Source: Actinoplanes teichomyceticus ATCC 31121 (GTDB lineage Bacteria > Actinomycetota > Actinomycetes > Mycobacteriales > Micromonosporaceae). Taken from it: 64,000 bases of DNA. Both the position numbers and the translations under genes were made by a program. Positions within the stretch are counted from its first letter, which is position 1. Each line of letters starts with the position of its first letter. This document shows positions 36,790 to 45,699 of the stretch, one piece after another. The notes below the pieces were generated by a model. It did no database searches. It saw only the letters and a list, made by a program, of their open reading frames with translations, and was not told the origin of the DNA. The stretch covers positions 4,861,001-4,925,000 of the forward strand of contig NZ_CP023865.1 of assembly GCF_003711105.1 (NCBI RefSeq), given 5' to 3'.

Positions 36790-37476
36790 GTGCTGAGGCC
36801 GATCCGGCTGCTGCTCGCCGACGCGTCCGCGCTGCAGCGGGCCGGGCTGCGGGCGGTGCTGGCCGGGACCGGAACCGGCGACGCGGCCGAACTGGTCGTC
36901 GCCGGCGAGACCGGCGACGGGACGGAAGCCGTCGAGCTGGCGCGCCGGCTGCTGCCGGACGTGCTGGTGGCCGACGCCGGCCTGCCCCGGATGGACGGCG
37001 CGGCGGTGGCGCGGGCGGTGGCCGCGGCCCGCCTGCCGGTACGGGTTCTGGTGTTGACCGCCCGCGACAGCGACGAGCAGCTGGTCGAGGCGATCGCCGC
37101 GGGCGCCACCGGGTACCTGTGCAAGGACGCCCCGCAGGAGGAACTGATCGCGGCGGTCCGGGCGATCGCGGCCGGCGGGGCGGTGATCACCCCGCAGGTG
37201 CTGGCGCGGGTGCTGCCCCGGTTCGCGGCGTCACCGCCCCCGGCGGCGCACACCGGTACCGGCGTGGATCTGCGCGCGCTCACCGGCCGGGAGCGGGAGG
37301 TGCTGATCCATGTGGCCCGCGGGCGCACGAACGCCGAGATCGCCGAGGTGCTGCGGGTCAGCGAGACCACGGTGAAGACGCATGTCGGGCACATGCTGGC
37401 CAAGCTGCGGCTGCGGGACCGGACGCAGGCGGTGGTCCTGGCGTACGAGAGCGGCCTGGTCAGGCCTGGCCACTGA
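36790..37476 (+). CDS. NarL/FixJ-type response regulator (228 aa)
   Basis: An N-terminal receiver and a C-terminal LuxR HTH (LTGREREVLIHVARGRTNAEIAEVL...TVKTHVGHMLAKLRL) are both complete. The phospho-acceptor D62 (VADAGLP), T90 and K112 (LCKDAP) are present. The acidic pocket that normally reads DD is ADAS (D11-A12), so Mg binding may be weakened. No histidine kinase gene is adjacent, making this an orphan. GTG 36790 is the best start; no strong ribosome site is seen. Confidence 0.85.
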   Translation: MLRPIRLLLADASALQRAGLRAVLAGTGTGDAAELVVAGETGDGTEAVELARRLLPDVLVADAGLPRMDGAAVARAVAAARLPVRVLVLTARDSDEQLVEAIAAGATGYLCKDAPQEELIAAVRAIAAGGAVITPQVLARVLPRFAASPPPAAHTGTGVDLRALTGREREVLIHVARGRTNAEIAEVLRVSETTVKTHVGHMLAKLRLRDRTQAVVLAYESGLVRPGH

Positions 37477-37605
37477 GCACGCGGCCCGGGGCCGGCGACC
37501 GAGGCGCGAAGCGGCCGCGAGCACCGGACTCGCCGGACCGCGCGGCGCAGCCACCGGACTCGCTGAACCGGGCCGCCCGCCGCGCAGCCGGCGGGCTCGC
37601 TGAAT

Positions 37606-37705
37606 CGCCCACCGCGCCACCACCGAACGTGCCGGACCGCCGCCGCCGGACTCGATGAACCGCCCACCGCGCCACCACCGAACGTGCCGGACCGCCGCCG
37701 CCGGA
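37606..37705. repeat. 45-bp perfect direct repeat, period 55
   Basis: 37606-37650 and 37661-37705 are identical (beginning cgcccaccgcgccaccaccg). Shorter related units flank it on both sides through the 370-bp gap between the response regulator and the DUF4097 gene, which is otherwise gene-free. Confidence 0.9.
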
Positions 37706-37846
37706 ATTGCTAAACCGCCCGCCGCGCCGCCGCCGGGCCGCCGGATACGGGCGGGCGGCCGGACCCACCGCCGGCGGGGGCGGGTGCGGCGCGGAAGGGG
37801 CGCCCGATGGCCGGCAGGAGGCGGCGGGCGGCCGCGAGCCCGGGCA

Positions 37847-38662
37847 TCAGGCGATGACCCGGTCGGTGGCGCGGTGAATCCGGACGTCGCCGCTGGCGGT
37901 GCGCACGCGCACCTCCAGGCCGGGACCGTCGGCGACCGGCGAGATGCCGTCCTGGGCGGCCAGATCGATGCTGCTGTCGCCGCTGGCGGTGGTCACGTCG
38001 AGCCAGACACCGGTGCCCGGCGCGACGCCGACGGTGACATCACCGGAGGCCGTGCGGATACGCGCCCGGCCGCGCGACAGCGAGCCGACCACGATGTCGC
38101 CGCTGGCGGTGCCGGCCTCGAGTGAGCCGCCGCCGGAGCCGAGCGAGATGTCGCCGCTCGACGTGCTGGCTATGACGTCACCGGTGACGTCACCGATGCG
38201 GAGCTTCCCGGAAGCGCTCTTCAGCGCCGCCGCGCCACCGGCTCGCTCCAGCGACAGGTTGCCGCTGGCCGCGGTCAGGTGCACGTCGCCGAGCACGTCG
38301 GTGACGCCGATGTCGGCGGAGGCGGCCTTCAGGTGCACGTCGCGGTACCGGCCGGTGGCGTGCACGTCCGCGGCCGCGCTCTCGCCGGTCAGGGTGCTGC
38401 CCTCGGGGACCTCGATGGTGAGCCGCAGCGCCGGGCCGCGACGCCAGCGCCACCGCTCGACCTGCGGGGCGGCCACCACCAGGGTGTCGCCCTCCAGCAG
38501 GACGCGGGTGTTCTCGGCGGCCTCCCGGGCGGCCGCCGAACCGTCCAGCGCGGTGACCTCCACCCGGACGGTGCCGGTGCGGCCGGCGTCGATGCGCACG
38601 CTGCCGTTGGTGGCGCGCAGCGCGACGGTGACCGGCTCGGCGTGCTCGAATTCGTACTCCAT
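37847..38662 (-). CDS. DUF4097 beta-strand repeat protein (271 aa)
   Basis: This is a right-handed beta-helix-like adhesin fold (DUF4097/DUF2807 type). Repeated strands carry SASADIGVTDV, TAASGNLSLER, SSGDISLGS and TASGDVTVGV, each with an [AS]SG[DN] turn. There is no signal peptide or membrane helix, so it is cytoplasmic or peripheral. The role is unknown; homologues often follow small DNA-binding proteins, as here. It starts 35 bp after the RHH-protein stop, so the two are one operon. Confidence 0.85.
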   Translation of the reverse strand: MEYEFEHAEPVTVALRATNGSVRIDAGRTGTVRVEVTALDGSAAAREAAENTRVLLEGDTLVVAAPQVERWRWRRGPALRLTIEVPEGSTLTGESAAADVHATGRYRDVHLKAASADIGVTDVLGDVHLTAASGNLSLERAGGAAALKSASGKLRIGDVTGDVIASTSSGDISLGSGGGSLEAGTASGDIVVGSLSRGRARIRTASGDVTVGVAPGTGVWLDVTTASGDSSIDLAAQDGISPVADGPGLEVRVRTASGDVRIHRATDRVIA

Positions 38663-38697
38663 GACTCTCCTTCTCGGCGCGGATGGAAGCGGCCTGC

Positions 38698-39195
38698 TCA
38701 GGCCTGGAAGAAACCGGTGACACGCCGGGCGGACCGGTGCCCAGGCGGCGGCGCCGCGGGCGCGCCGTGGCTGGCCGCGGCGGCGACGGCGCGCACCAGC
38801 CAGGAGTTGACCGAGATGCCCTCGGCCGCGGCGATCCGCTCGACGTGGGTCTTCAGGGCCTCGGGCATCCGCAGGGTGAGCCGGGCCAGGTCGCCGCCCT
38901 CCGGCGGCGCGGGCGGGGGCGGCGGGGCCGCGGGCGGAGCCGGCTCGTCGGCGGCGATCCGGGTGACGACCAGGTCGGCCTCGCGCCCGCGCAGCCGCAC
39001 CTCGACGGTGGCGTCGGCGAGCCGGGTGGTGATCTCCGCGGTGGCGTCGGAGAGCGCTTCGAGCAGCGCCAGCCGGGCGGACGGCTCCAGGGAATGACTC
39101 AACAGTTCCGCGGCGCGGGTGATCTCCGGGCCGCCGGGCGCGGCGGCCGCGGCGAGATCGGTCCGCAACCCTTCGAGGTACGGCGTCAGGTCCAT
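38698..39195 (-). CDS. Ribbon-helix-helix (HicB/Arc-like) DNA-binding protein (165 aa)
   Basis: The C-terminal third has an Arc/HicB-type RHH: LARLTLRMPEALKTHVERIAA followed by EGISVNSWLVRAVAAAA. The N-terminal half is helical (PYLEGLRTDLAA, RAAELLSHSLEPSARLALLEAL) with a beta segment TTRLADATVEVRLRGREADLVV and a Pro-rich linker. RHH proteins bind short repeated operators, and two TGACGTCA palindromes lie immediately upstream (39206-39225). It probably autoregulates the RHH-DUF4097 operon. TGGAG precedes the ATG. Confidence 0.8.
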   Translation of the reverse strand: MDLTPYLEGLRTDLAAAAAPGGPEITRAAELLSHSLEPSARLALLEALSDATAEITTRLADATVEVRLRGREADLVVTRIAADEPAPPAAPPPPPAPPEGGDLARLTLRMPEALKTHVERIAAAEGISVNSWLVRAVAAAASHGAPAAPPPGHRSARRVTGFFQA

Positions 39196-39205
39196 GACTC
39201 CACTA

Positions 39206-39250
39206 TGACGTCACTTATGACGTCACGCAAGTCCGATCTGATGCCGTCAC
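39206..39250. promoter_or_regulatory. Tandem TGACGTCA operator array
   Basis: Perfect 8-bp palindromes TGACGTCA lie at 39206-39213 and 39218-39225, within a 12-bp direct repeat. A one-mismatch copy (atgccgtcac) lies at 39241-39250, 24 bp on, in phase. All lie directly upstream of the RHH gene. This spacing suits RHH dimers lining up along DNA. Confidence 0.65.
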
Positions 39251-39270
39251 GACATCATCCGGTGCACACG

Positions 39271-39302
39271 AAAAGGGGCACGCGATGACGCGTGCCCCTT
39301 TT
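39271..39302. terminator. Bidirectional terminator hairpin
   Basis: 14-bp arms aaaaggggcacgcg and complement surround the loop atga. The A/T-rich stem ends provide a T-run on both strands. It probably ends the HAD transcript coming from 39552. Confidence 0.8.
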
Positions 39303-39411
39303 GACCCAAGAAGCGGGCCGGACCGGCGCGGATCGACGCCGGGACAAGGCGGAGCCGAGCAGTGCCGCCGGCACCGCACGGCCGCCGCCGGCATCGCACG
39401 GCCGACCCCGC

Positions 39412-39488
39412 CACCGCACGGCCCGAGCCGGGTCAGCCGGAGCCGGACAGGGCCGCCGGCACCGCACGGCCCGAGCCGGGTCAGCCGG
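39412..39488. repeat. 29-bp direct repeat, period 48
   Basis: 39412-39440 and 39460-39488 are identical (beginning caccgcacggcccgag). Related shorter units extend over 39364-39530. The array fills the gap between the terminator and the HAD gene. Confidence 0.8.
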
Positions 39489-39551
39489 GACAATCCGGAA
39501 CCGAACAGCGACGCCGGCACCGCACGGCCGGCCCCGGCGGCGAAGCGGGAC

Positions 39552-40211
39552 CTACCGCAGCCCCGCCAGCACCTCCAGGTCGACACCGACCAGCGAGGAC
39601 CGCACGTGGACACCGGCCACCGACGGCAGCGCCACGTCGGACGGCACCGCCAGCACCACCGCCCCGGCGGCGACCGCGCTGGTCACCCCGCTCGGCGAAT
39701 CCTCGATCGCCACGCAGTCCCGGATCGGTACGCCGAGCAGCGCCGCCGCGGTCCGGTACGGCTCCGGGTCGGGCTTCTGCGCGCGCACCTCGTCCCCGCA
39801 CACCACCACGTCGAAGTTCTCCGCGCCGAGCGTCTTGAGCGCCACCTCGGCCAGCCGTCGCTCGGTCGAGGTCACCAGTGCCGCCGGCACCCCGGCCGCA
39901 CGCACCCCGAGCAGCAGCTCCCGCGCGCCCGGGCGCCAGGCGAGACCTCCGGCGAAGAGATCCGCGACCCGCTCGGTGAGCCAGGCGACGTCCTCCGCGT
40001 ACGGCCGGTCCGGCTGGCCCAGGTCTTCGCGGAAGAGCGCCATGCTGGCCGGCATGCTGGTGCCGACCATGGCCAGCCGTGCCCGGGTGGAGAGCCGGCC
40101 ACCGGCCCGGACGGCCAGGTCCTCCAGCGCGACGCCCCAGATTTTCTCGCTGTCGACCAGCGTGCCGTCCATGTCGAAGAGCACCGCGGCGGGTCGTGTC
40201 GCGCTCAGCAC
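39552..40211 (-). CDS. HAD phosphatase, phosphoglucomutase-like (219 aa)
   Basis: This is a HAD hydrolase of the beta-phosphoglucomutase/GPH type. Motif I is LFDMDGTLVDSEKIW, motif II ALVTSTERRL, motif III QKPDPEPY, and motif IV IEDSPSGVTSA. The helical cap follows motif I. GTG 40211 has GAGGGAG about 5 bases upstream. It probably dephosphorylates a sugar phosphate; substrate unknown. It stands alone on the minus strand. Confidence 0.88.
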   Translation of the reverse strand: MLSATRPAAVLFDMDGTLVDSEKIWGVALEDLAVRAGGRLSTRARLAMVGTSMPASMALFREDLGQPDRPYAEDVAWLTERVADLFAGGLAWRPGARELLLGVRAAGVPAALVTSTERRLAEVALKTLGAENFDVVVCGDEVRAQKPDPEPYRTAAALLGVPIRDCVAIEDSPSGVTSAVAAGAVVLAVPSDVALPSVAGVHVRSSLVGVDLEVLAGLR

Positions 40212-40290
40212 AATCTCCCTCAATCGAGTGGACCGAGCGCCCATTCTGCGGTGCCCCACCCGCCTCAGCCGACCCGATGTGAGCAAGGTT

Positions 40291-40989
40291 TCACAGATCG
40301 CAGGCCTGCAGCGATCTCTCGTAACCGTCGGCGAACGCGTTGATCCGCTGCTGCGCGGAGCCGTGCGAACCCTCGGCGAACCACGGCTGCCCGGGGGCGT
40401 CCCCGACCGACTCCAGCCCGCGGGCCAGCTCCTCGGTGTCGCCCTCCTGCATCCGCAGCGCCCCGGCCCGGGTCTGGTCGCCGATGAACGCCCCGGCCAT
40501 GCAGTCGGCCTGCAGCTCCTGCTCGATGGTGAACTGTTTGCGGATGCCCAGGCGGGCCTGGATGCCGTGCGCGTACTCGTGGGCGAGCAGGTAGAACAGG
40601 AACGCGTCGCCGATCTGCCGGAACATCCCGTAGGCCCAGTTCACGTCGTACGCGATGAAATCGCCCCGGGAGCAGTACACCGCGTTGTTGCGCGGCAGCG
40701 GGTCACCCCCGCAGTCCACCTCGCCGTCCCGCTCGTACGCACTCACCTCGCGCACCGGCTGGAACCGCTCGCCGAGCTGTTGGAACACCTGGTCCCAGTA
40801 GGTCTCCGCGACGTTCTGAGCGGCCCTGATGTCCCGGGCGAACTCCTCCACGGTGTCCGTGCCGTCCGGGTCCACCGTGCGCGAGGCGGCGCCCGTCGGC
40901 TCCGGTGGCGCCGGGTCGTCGGTGACCGGCAGCGTCCCGCACCCCGCCAGCAGCAGCGACATCAGGACAGCGGCGATCCGAGCGGGCAT
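40291..40989 (-). CDS. Neutral zinc metallopeptidase, lipoprotein (232 aa)
   Basis: The lipobox LLAGC puts C17 as the lipid-modified residue, so it sits on the outer face of the membrane. The zinc site is HEYAH (137-141) with E158 in QELQADCMAG, the pattern of the YpfJ-type neutral zinc metallopeptidase family. Two further Cys (about 93 and 106) may form a disulfide. The ATG is preceded by GGAGGAG. Substrate unknown. Confidence 0.88.
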   Translation of the reverse strand: MPARIAAVLMSLLLAGCGTLPVTDDPAPPEPTGAASRTVDPDGTDTVEEFARDIRAAQNVAETYWDQVFQQLGERFQPVREVSAYERDGEVDCGGDPLPRNNAVYCSRGDFIAYDVNWAYGMFRQIGDAFLFYLLAHEYAHGIQARLGIRKQFTIEQELQADCMAGAFIGDQTRAGALRMQEGDTEELARGLESVGDAPGQPWFAEGSHGSAQQRINAFADGYERSLQACDL

Positions 40990-41108
40990 GGCGGTTCTCC
41001 TCCAGGGCCGGGAATTGCACCGTAGTCAAAAATTTCCACTCCTCGCCGTCAGCGAAACGTCAGTAGCGCTCACGTGACCCGCCGCGCGCCGCGTCTGCGG
41101 GCCTAGCA

Positions 41109-41169
41109 CTCAGGGGCAACCCTGAGGCCGCCTAAGTGGCCTCCCCCAGCGAGAACTCCAAGGCGGCCT
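41109..41169 (+). promoter_or_regulatory. Paired inverted repeats upstream of the ABC operon
   Basis: CTCAGGG/CCCTGAG (41109-41115, 41120-41126) forms a tight hairpin. AGGCCGCCT (41125-41133) pairs exactly with AGGCGGCCT (41161-41169). The two stems share two bases and so could be mutually exclusive. They lie about 95 bp before the ABC ATPase start. Confidence 0.5.
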
Positions 41170-41263
41170 ACTCCATGCGGCGGACGCCGGACGCCGGATC
41201 CGCCGACACACTGAGCGGGCCGGTCGGGGCGCGGTGCCCCGGCCGGACCACGAACGCAGGGGG

Positions 41264-42040
41264 ATGACGACGGTGACAGCGACGAATGCCGGCGGGCCGG
41301 TGGCGGCGCGCGCGGAGGAGATCTGGAAGGTCTACGGCTCCGGCGAGGCCCGGGTGACCGCGTTGCGCGGGGTGACCGCCGAGTTCGGCCGGGGCCGGTT
41401 CACGGCGATCATGGGCCCCTCCGGCAGCGGCAAGTCCACGCTCATGCACTGCCTCGCCGGCCTGGACACGGTGGACAAGGGCACCGTGCACGTCGGCGGC
41501 ACCGAGATCAGCAAGCTCGGCGACAAGGCGCTGACCCGGCTGCGCCGCGACCGGATCGGCTTCATCTTCCAGCAGTTCAACCTGCTGCCCACGCTGAGCG
41601 CGGCGGAGAACATCAGGCTGCCGCTGGACATCGCCGGGCGCAAGGCCGACCCGCAGTGGTGGGACGTCGTGATCGACACGGTCGGCCTGCGTGACCGGCT
41701 CGGGCACCGGCCCACCCAGCTCTCCGGCGGCCAGCAGCAGCGGGTCGCCTGCGCCCGCGCGCTGATCGGCCGCCCCGACGTGATCTTCGCGGACGAGCCG
41801 ACCGGCAACCTGGACTCCCGCTCCGGCGCCGAGGTGTTGTCGTTCCTGCGCGCCTCGGTCCGCGAACACCACCAGACCATCGTGATGGTCACCCATGACC
41901 CGGTCGCCGCCAGCTACGCCGACCGGGTGGTCTTCCTGGCCGACGGCAGCATCGTCGACGAGCTCGCCGATCCGACTGCCGAGACCGTGCTGGACACCAT
42001 GAAGCGCCTGGACAAGCACGGCGACCCGGTGATGCTCTGA
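41264..42040 (+). CDS. ABC exporter ATP-binding protein, MacB/LolD-like (258 aa)
   Basis: Walker A is GPSGSGKST, the Q-loop is FQQFNLLP, the signature is LSGGQQQR, Walker B is VIFADEPTG, and the switch His is in VMVTHD. This subfamily couples to FtsX-like permeases to expel antibiotics, peptides or lipids. The next gene is such a permease, overlapping by one base. AGGGGG abuts ATG 41264, so GTG 41273 (9 bases from it) may be the real start. Confidence 0.92.
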   Translation: MTTVTATNAGGPVAARAEEIWKVYGSGEARVTALRGVTAEFGRGRFTAIMGPSGSGKSTLMHCLAGLDTVDKGTVHVGGTEISKLGDKALTRLRRDRIGFIFQQFNLLPTLSAAENIRLPLDIAGRKADPQWWDVVIDTVGLRDRLGHRPTQLSGGQQQRVACARALIGRPDVIFADEPTGNLDSRSGAEVLSFLRASVREHHQTIVMVTHDPVAASYADRVVFLADGSIVDELADPTAETVLDTMKRLDKHGDPVML

Positions 42041-44571
42041 TGCTGCGCGCCACGCTCAAGAGCCTGCTCGCCCGCAAGCTGCGGCTGGTCCTGTCCGGCC
42101 TGGCGGTGGTGCTGGGCGTGATGTTCGTGTCCGGATCCTTCGTGGTCACCGACACGCTCAACCGCACCTTCGACTCGATCTTCGCGGACGCGTTCGCCGC
42201 CACCGACGTCTCGGTCAGCGCGAAACCCAAGGTCGCGGTCTCCGAGATGGACGGCGAGGAAGTCGCCGCGCCGCTGCCGGCGGCGACCATCGACAAGATC
42301 AAAACCGTGTCCGGCGTACGGTCGGCGACCGGCCGTGTCGACGCCGACGGCGCCCGCGTCATCGGCAGCGACGGCAAGGTGCTCACCTCGATGGGCCCGC
42401 CCCGGCTCGGCGGCAACTGGACCGGCGCCGACGGCCTGATGGAGTTGCGTTCCGGGCGGGGCCCGGCCGCCGACGACGAGATCGCGGTCAACGCGAACAC
42501 CGCGAAACTCGCCGGCCTGGAGATCGGCGACCGGGTCGGGGTGCTCACCCGCGAGCCCAAGCGGGAGTTCACCCTGGTCGGCATCTGGGGCTACACCGGC
42601 GGCCGGGACAGCATCGGCGGCGTCCAGGAGGTCGCCTTCACCACCCCGGTCGCGCAGAGGCTGATGCTCGGCTCGCCGGGCGGCTACACCTCGGTCGTGG
42701 TGGACGCCGCCGACGGGGTGAGCCCGGAGACCCTGCGGGACCGGCTGGCCGCCGCGCTCGGCGCCGAGTACCAGGTCAAGACCGGCAAGCAGCTGGCCCA
42801 GGAGAGCGCCGACAGCATCCAGGAGGGGCTGAGCTTCTTCAACCGGATCCTGCTCGGCTTCGCCGGGGTGGCGCTGTTCGTCGGGATCTTCCTGATCCTC
42901 AACACGTTCTCGATCATCGTGGCGCAGCGCACCCGGGAACTGGCCCTGCTGCGCGCGATGGGCGCCAGCCGCCGGCAGGTGATCGGCTCGGTGCTGGTCG
43001 AGGCGGTCATGATCGGGCTGATCGCGGCGGTTCTCGGGCTGGCCGCCGGGGTGGGCGCCGGCGCCGGCCTGGCATCGGTGTTCGGCTCGTTCGCCGATCT
43101 GGAGCTGGCCTCGGTCGCCGTGCCGGCCGCCGCCGTGGTCAGCGCGCTCGTGGTCGGCCTGCTGGTGACCGTGATCGCCGCGGTGCTGCCCGCGCTGCGC
43201 GCCTCACGGATCGCCCCGATCGCCGCGATGCAGGAGGTCAGCATCCCGGACCGGCCGCTGACCCGGCTCAGCGTGGCCGGCGGCGCGGTCCTGGCGGCCG
43301 GCGCCGCCGCGCTCGGGGTCGGGCTGTTCGCCGACGCCGGGGACGCGACGCTGTGGCTGATCCTGGGCGGCGTGCTGGTGTCGTTCGTCGGCATCGCCCT
43401 GCTCACGCCGCTGATCAGCAAGCCGGTGATCGGCGCCCTGGGCCGGCTGTTCGCCTGGTCGCTGCCGGGCCGGCTGGGCCGGCTCAACTCCGGCCGTAAC
43501 CCGCGCCGGACCGCGATCACCGCGGCCGCGCTGATGGTCGGCATCGCCCTGGTCACCGGCGTCACCGTGGTGATGGACTCGGCGAAGAGCAGCCTGCAGG
43601 CCGAGGCCGCGCGGATCCTCAAGGCACAGATCATGATCAGCGGGGAGCAGAGCGGGGCACGCCCACCGACCTACGACGCGGCCGTCATCGACCGGACCGC
43701 CGCCCTGCCGGGGGTGCGCGCGGCCGCCGGGCTTTGGAACGACCTGGTCACCATCGACGGCGAGCAGCGCTACGTCACCGCCACCAAGGACCTGGCCACG
43801 CTCGCCGAGGCGTACGGGACGACCGCCGCGCCGCTGGCCGCCGGCCGGATCGCGGTGGACCAGCCCACCGCCGACGAGCACCACTGGCGGACCGGGCAGC
43901 GGGTGACCGTGCAGAGCTCCCGGGGCGACCCGCACACGTACACGATCGACCGGATCTTCCCGGACGACGCGCTGCCCGGCAGCGTCATCCTGCCGGCCGC
44001 GGCGATCGCCGACTTCGGCATCACCCAGCCGGTGCTCGGCTTCGTCCGGCTCGACGACGGCGTCGCCGTCTCGGCCGTGCTGCCCCAGGTCAAGCAGCTG
44101 CTGGCGGACAGCCCCGAGGTGTCGGCGACGGACGCGGCGACCTTCGTGGACCAGCAGGCGGCGCAGTTCGACCAGATCATCACGATGATCCAGCTGCTGC
44201 TCGGTCTGGCCATCCTGATCGCGGTCCTCGGCGTGGTCAACACCCTGGCACTGTCGGTGCTGGAACGCACCCGGGAGCTGGGTCTGCTGCGCGCGGTCGG
44301 CCTGGGCCGGGCGCAGACCATGCGGATGATCACCGTGGAGGCGGTGGTGATCTCGGTCTTCGGCGCGCTGCTCGGCGTCGCGGTCGGCGCCGGCATGGGA
44401 ACCGCGGTGGCCCGCGCCCTCGCCGACGACGGCATCACCGAGATCGTGCTGCCCTGGGCCCGGATGGGCACCTACCTGGGCCTGGCCGCCGTGGTCGGCG
44501 TGGTGGCCGCGGTCGTCCCGGCGATCCGCGCCGCCCGCCTCAACGTCCTGGGCGCCATCGCCCACGACTGA
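42040..44571 (+). CDS. ABC exporter FtsX/MacB-type permease (843 aa)
   Basis: A large permease with two FtsX units. Membrane helix 1 is at residues about 15-37, an extracytoplasmic domain follows (about 40-255), then three helices with the TRELALLRAMGASRRQVI motif. A second set comes after a helix pair, a second extracytoplasmic domain, and a final TRELGLLRAVGLGRAQTM motif. The paired layout is normal for actinobacterial exporters. It is co-translated with the ATPase gene. A substrate cannot be read. Confidence 0.92.
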   Translation: MLRATLKSLLARKLRLVLSGLAVVLGVMFVSGSFVVTDTLNRTFDSIFADAFAATDVSVSAKPKVAVSEMDGEEVAAPLPAATIDKIKTVSGVRSATGRVDADGARVIGSDGKVLTSMGPPRLGGNWTGADGLMELRSGRGPAADDEIAVNANTAKLAGLEIGDRVGVLTREPKREFTLVGIWGYTGGRDSIGGVQEVAFTTPVAQRLMLGSPGGYTSVVVDAADGVSPETLRDRLAAALGAEYQVKTGKQLAQESADSIQEGLSFFNRILLGFAGVALFVGIFLILNTFSIIVAQRTRELALLRAMGASRRQVIGSVLVEAVMIGLIAAVLGLAAGVGAGAGLASVFGSFADLELASVAVPAAAVVSALVVGLLVTVIAAVLPALRASRIAPIAAMQEVSIPDRPLTRLSVAGGAVLAAGAAALGVGLFADAGDATLWLILGGVLVSFVGIALLTPLISKPVIGALGRLFAWSLPGRLGRLNSGRNPRRTAITAAALMVGIALVTGVTVVMDSAKSSLQAEAARILKAQIMISGEQSGARPPTYDAAVIDRTAALPGVRAAAGLWNDLVTIDGEQRYVTATKDLATLAEAYGTTAAPLAAGRIAVDQPTADEHHWRTGQRVTVQSSRGDPHTYTIDRIFPDDALPGSVILPAAAIADFGITQPVLGFVRLDDGVAVSAVLPQVKQLLADSPEVSATDAATFVDQQAAQFDQIITMIQLLLGLAILIAVLGVVNTLALSVLERTRELGLLRAVGLGRAQTMRMITVEAVVISVFGALLGVAVGAGMGTAVARALADDGITEIVLPWARMGTYLGLAAVVGVVAAVVPAIRAARLNVLGAIAHD

Positions 44572-44701
44572 CGGCCGGACAGCCCGCGCGCCGGCCGGGG
44601 TCCGTCCGGCCGGCGCGCACCGCCGGCCGGACACACCGGCCCAGCCGGCGCTCCGCGCTCGGGCGCCCGGCGATCCGGACCGGCGACCACCCCACGCGGC
44701 C

Positions 44702-44850
44702 CGGCACGAGACACGTGACCACGACGCCGCCCGGCACGAGACACGTGACCACGACACGGGAACGGACACATGACCACGACACGGGAACGGACACATGACC
44801 ACGACACGGGAACGGACACATGACCACGACACGGGAACGGACGCGTGACC
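44702..44850. repeat. Two tandem repeat families, 30 and 25 bp
   Basis: Two copies of a 30-bp unit (cggcacgagacacgtgacca...) are followed by about four copies of a 25-bp unit (acacgggaacggacacatga...). They share cacgtgacc/cacatgaccacg, so one may derive from the other. The array lies in the gap after the permease gene. Confidence 0.85.
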
Positions 44851-44923
44851 ACGGCGCGGGAGGGATTCGTCGTACCGGGAAGGGATCTGAGCGGGAGGCG
44901 ACCGCCCGCGCCGCGGCAGCGGA

Positions 44924-45364
44924 TCAGCCGAGCAGCTTGTCGAGCTTGGTGAAGCTGGAACCCCAGCCCTCGCGGGCGCCGTCCGCCATCCCGGCGGGGA
45001 ACGGGCTCTGGGTCAGCACCAAGCGGGTGCGGCCGCCCTCCTCGTCGAAGAATTCGACGCGCATGCGCAGCACCTCGGCGCCGAACTGCGGGATGTGGCT
45101 GACGTTCTCCTCGCCGACCAGCAGCTCGTTCTCGATCACCTCGACGAACCGGGCGTCCACCGGACTGCTCATCGCGGGGTCGTCGTCGTTGACCATGGTG
45201 AAGGCCTGCCGGCCGCCCGGGCGCGGGTCGATGTCGATCGAGTCACGGGGCACGGACCAGCCGACCGGGCCGAACCAGGCGGCGAGTTGATCCGGGTCGA
45301 CGAAGGCGCGGTAGACCAGCTCACGGGGCGCGTCGAAGATTCGCGTGATGACGAGATCGGTCAT
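44924..45364 (-). CDS. SRPBCC (AHSA1-like) domain protein (146 aa)
   Basis: A START/Bet v1-fold protein: LVITRIFDAPRELVYRAFVDPDQLAAWFGP, then DIDPRPGGRQAFTM, VIENELLVGEENV and WGSSFTKLDKLL at the end. Such proteins commonly pair with an ArsR regulator as a small-ligand sensor or carrier. The ATG shares 4 bases with the ArsR stop, so the genes are translated together. Confidence 0.9.
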   Translation of the reverse strand: MTDLVITRIFDAPRELVYRAFVDPDQLAAWFGPVGWSVPRDSIDIDPRPGGRQAFTMVNDDDPAMSSPVDARFVEVIENELLVGEENVSHIPQFGAEVLRMRVEFFDEEGGRTRLVLTQSPFPAGMADGAREGWGSSFTKLDKLLG

Positions 45365-45690
45365 GGTTTGTCCTCCTGCAGGCGCTTGAGATGGGCGTCC
45401 AGGCGTGCGAAGTTCGCGTCCCAGAACCGGCGGTAGCGCTCCATCCACGCCGTCGCCTCGCGCAGCGGCTCCGGCTCCAGGCGGCTGGACCGCCACTGCG
45501 CGGATCGGCTGCGCGAGATCAGACCGGCGTTCTCCAGCACCTTGAGGTGCCGGGAGATCGCCGGGAGGCTGATCTCGAACGGCTCGGCGAGCTCGGTCAC
45601 GGTCGCCTCGCCCTCGGCGAGCCGGGCCAGGATGGCGCGGCGCGTCGGGTCGGCCAGGGCCGCGAAGATCACGCTGAGCCGGTCGGTCAT
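45361..45690 (-). CDS. ArsR-family regulator (109 aa)
   Basis: A winged-helix regulator: ALADPTRRAILARLAEGEATVTELAEPFEISLPAISRHLKVLENAGLI. There are no Cys metal ligands, so it is of the metal-independent subgroup that partners with SRPBCC proteins. GAGGG precedes the ATG by 4 bases. A perfect 14-bp palindrome sits 10 bp upstream. Confidence 0.92.
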   Translation of the reverse strand: MTDRLSVIFAALADPTRRAILARLAEGEATVTELAEPFEISLPAISRHLKVLENAGLISRSRSAQWRSSRLEPEPLREATAWMERYRRFWDANFARLDAHLKRLQEDKP

Positions 45691-45699
45691 TTAACCCTC

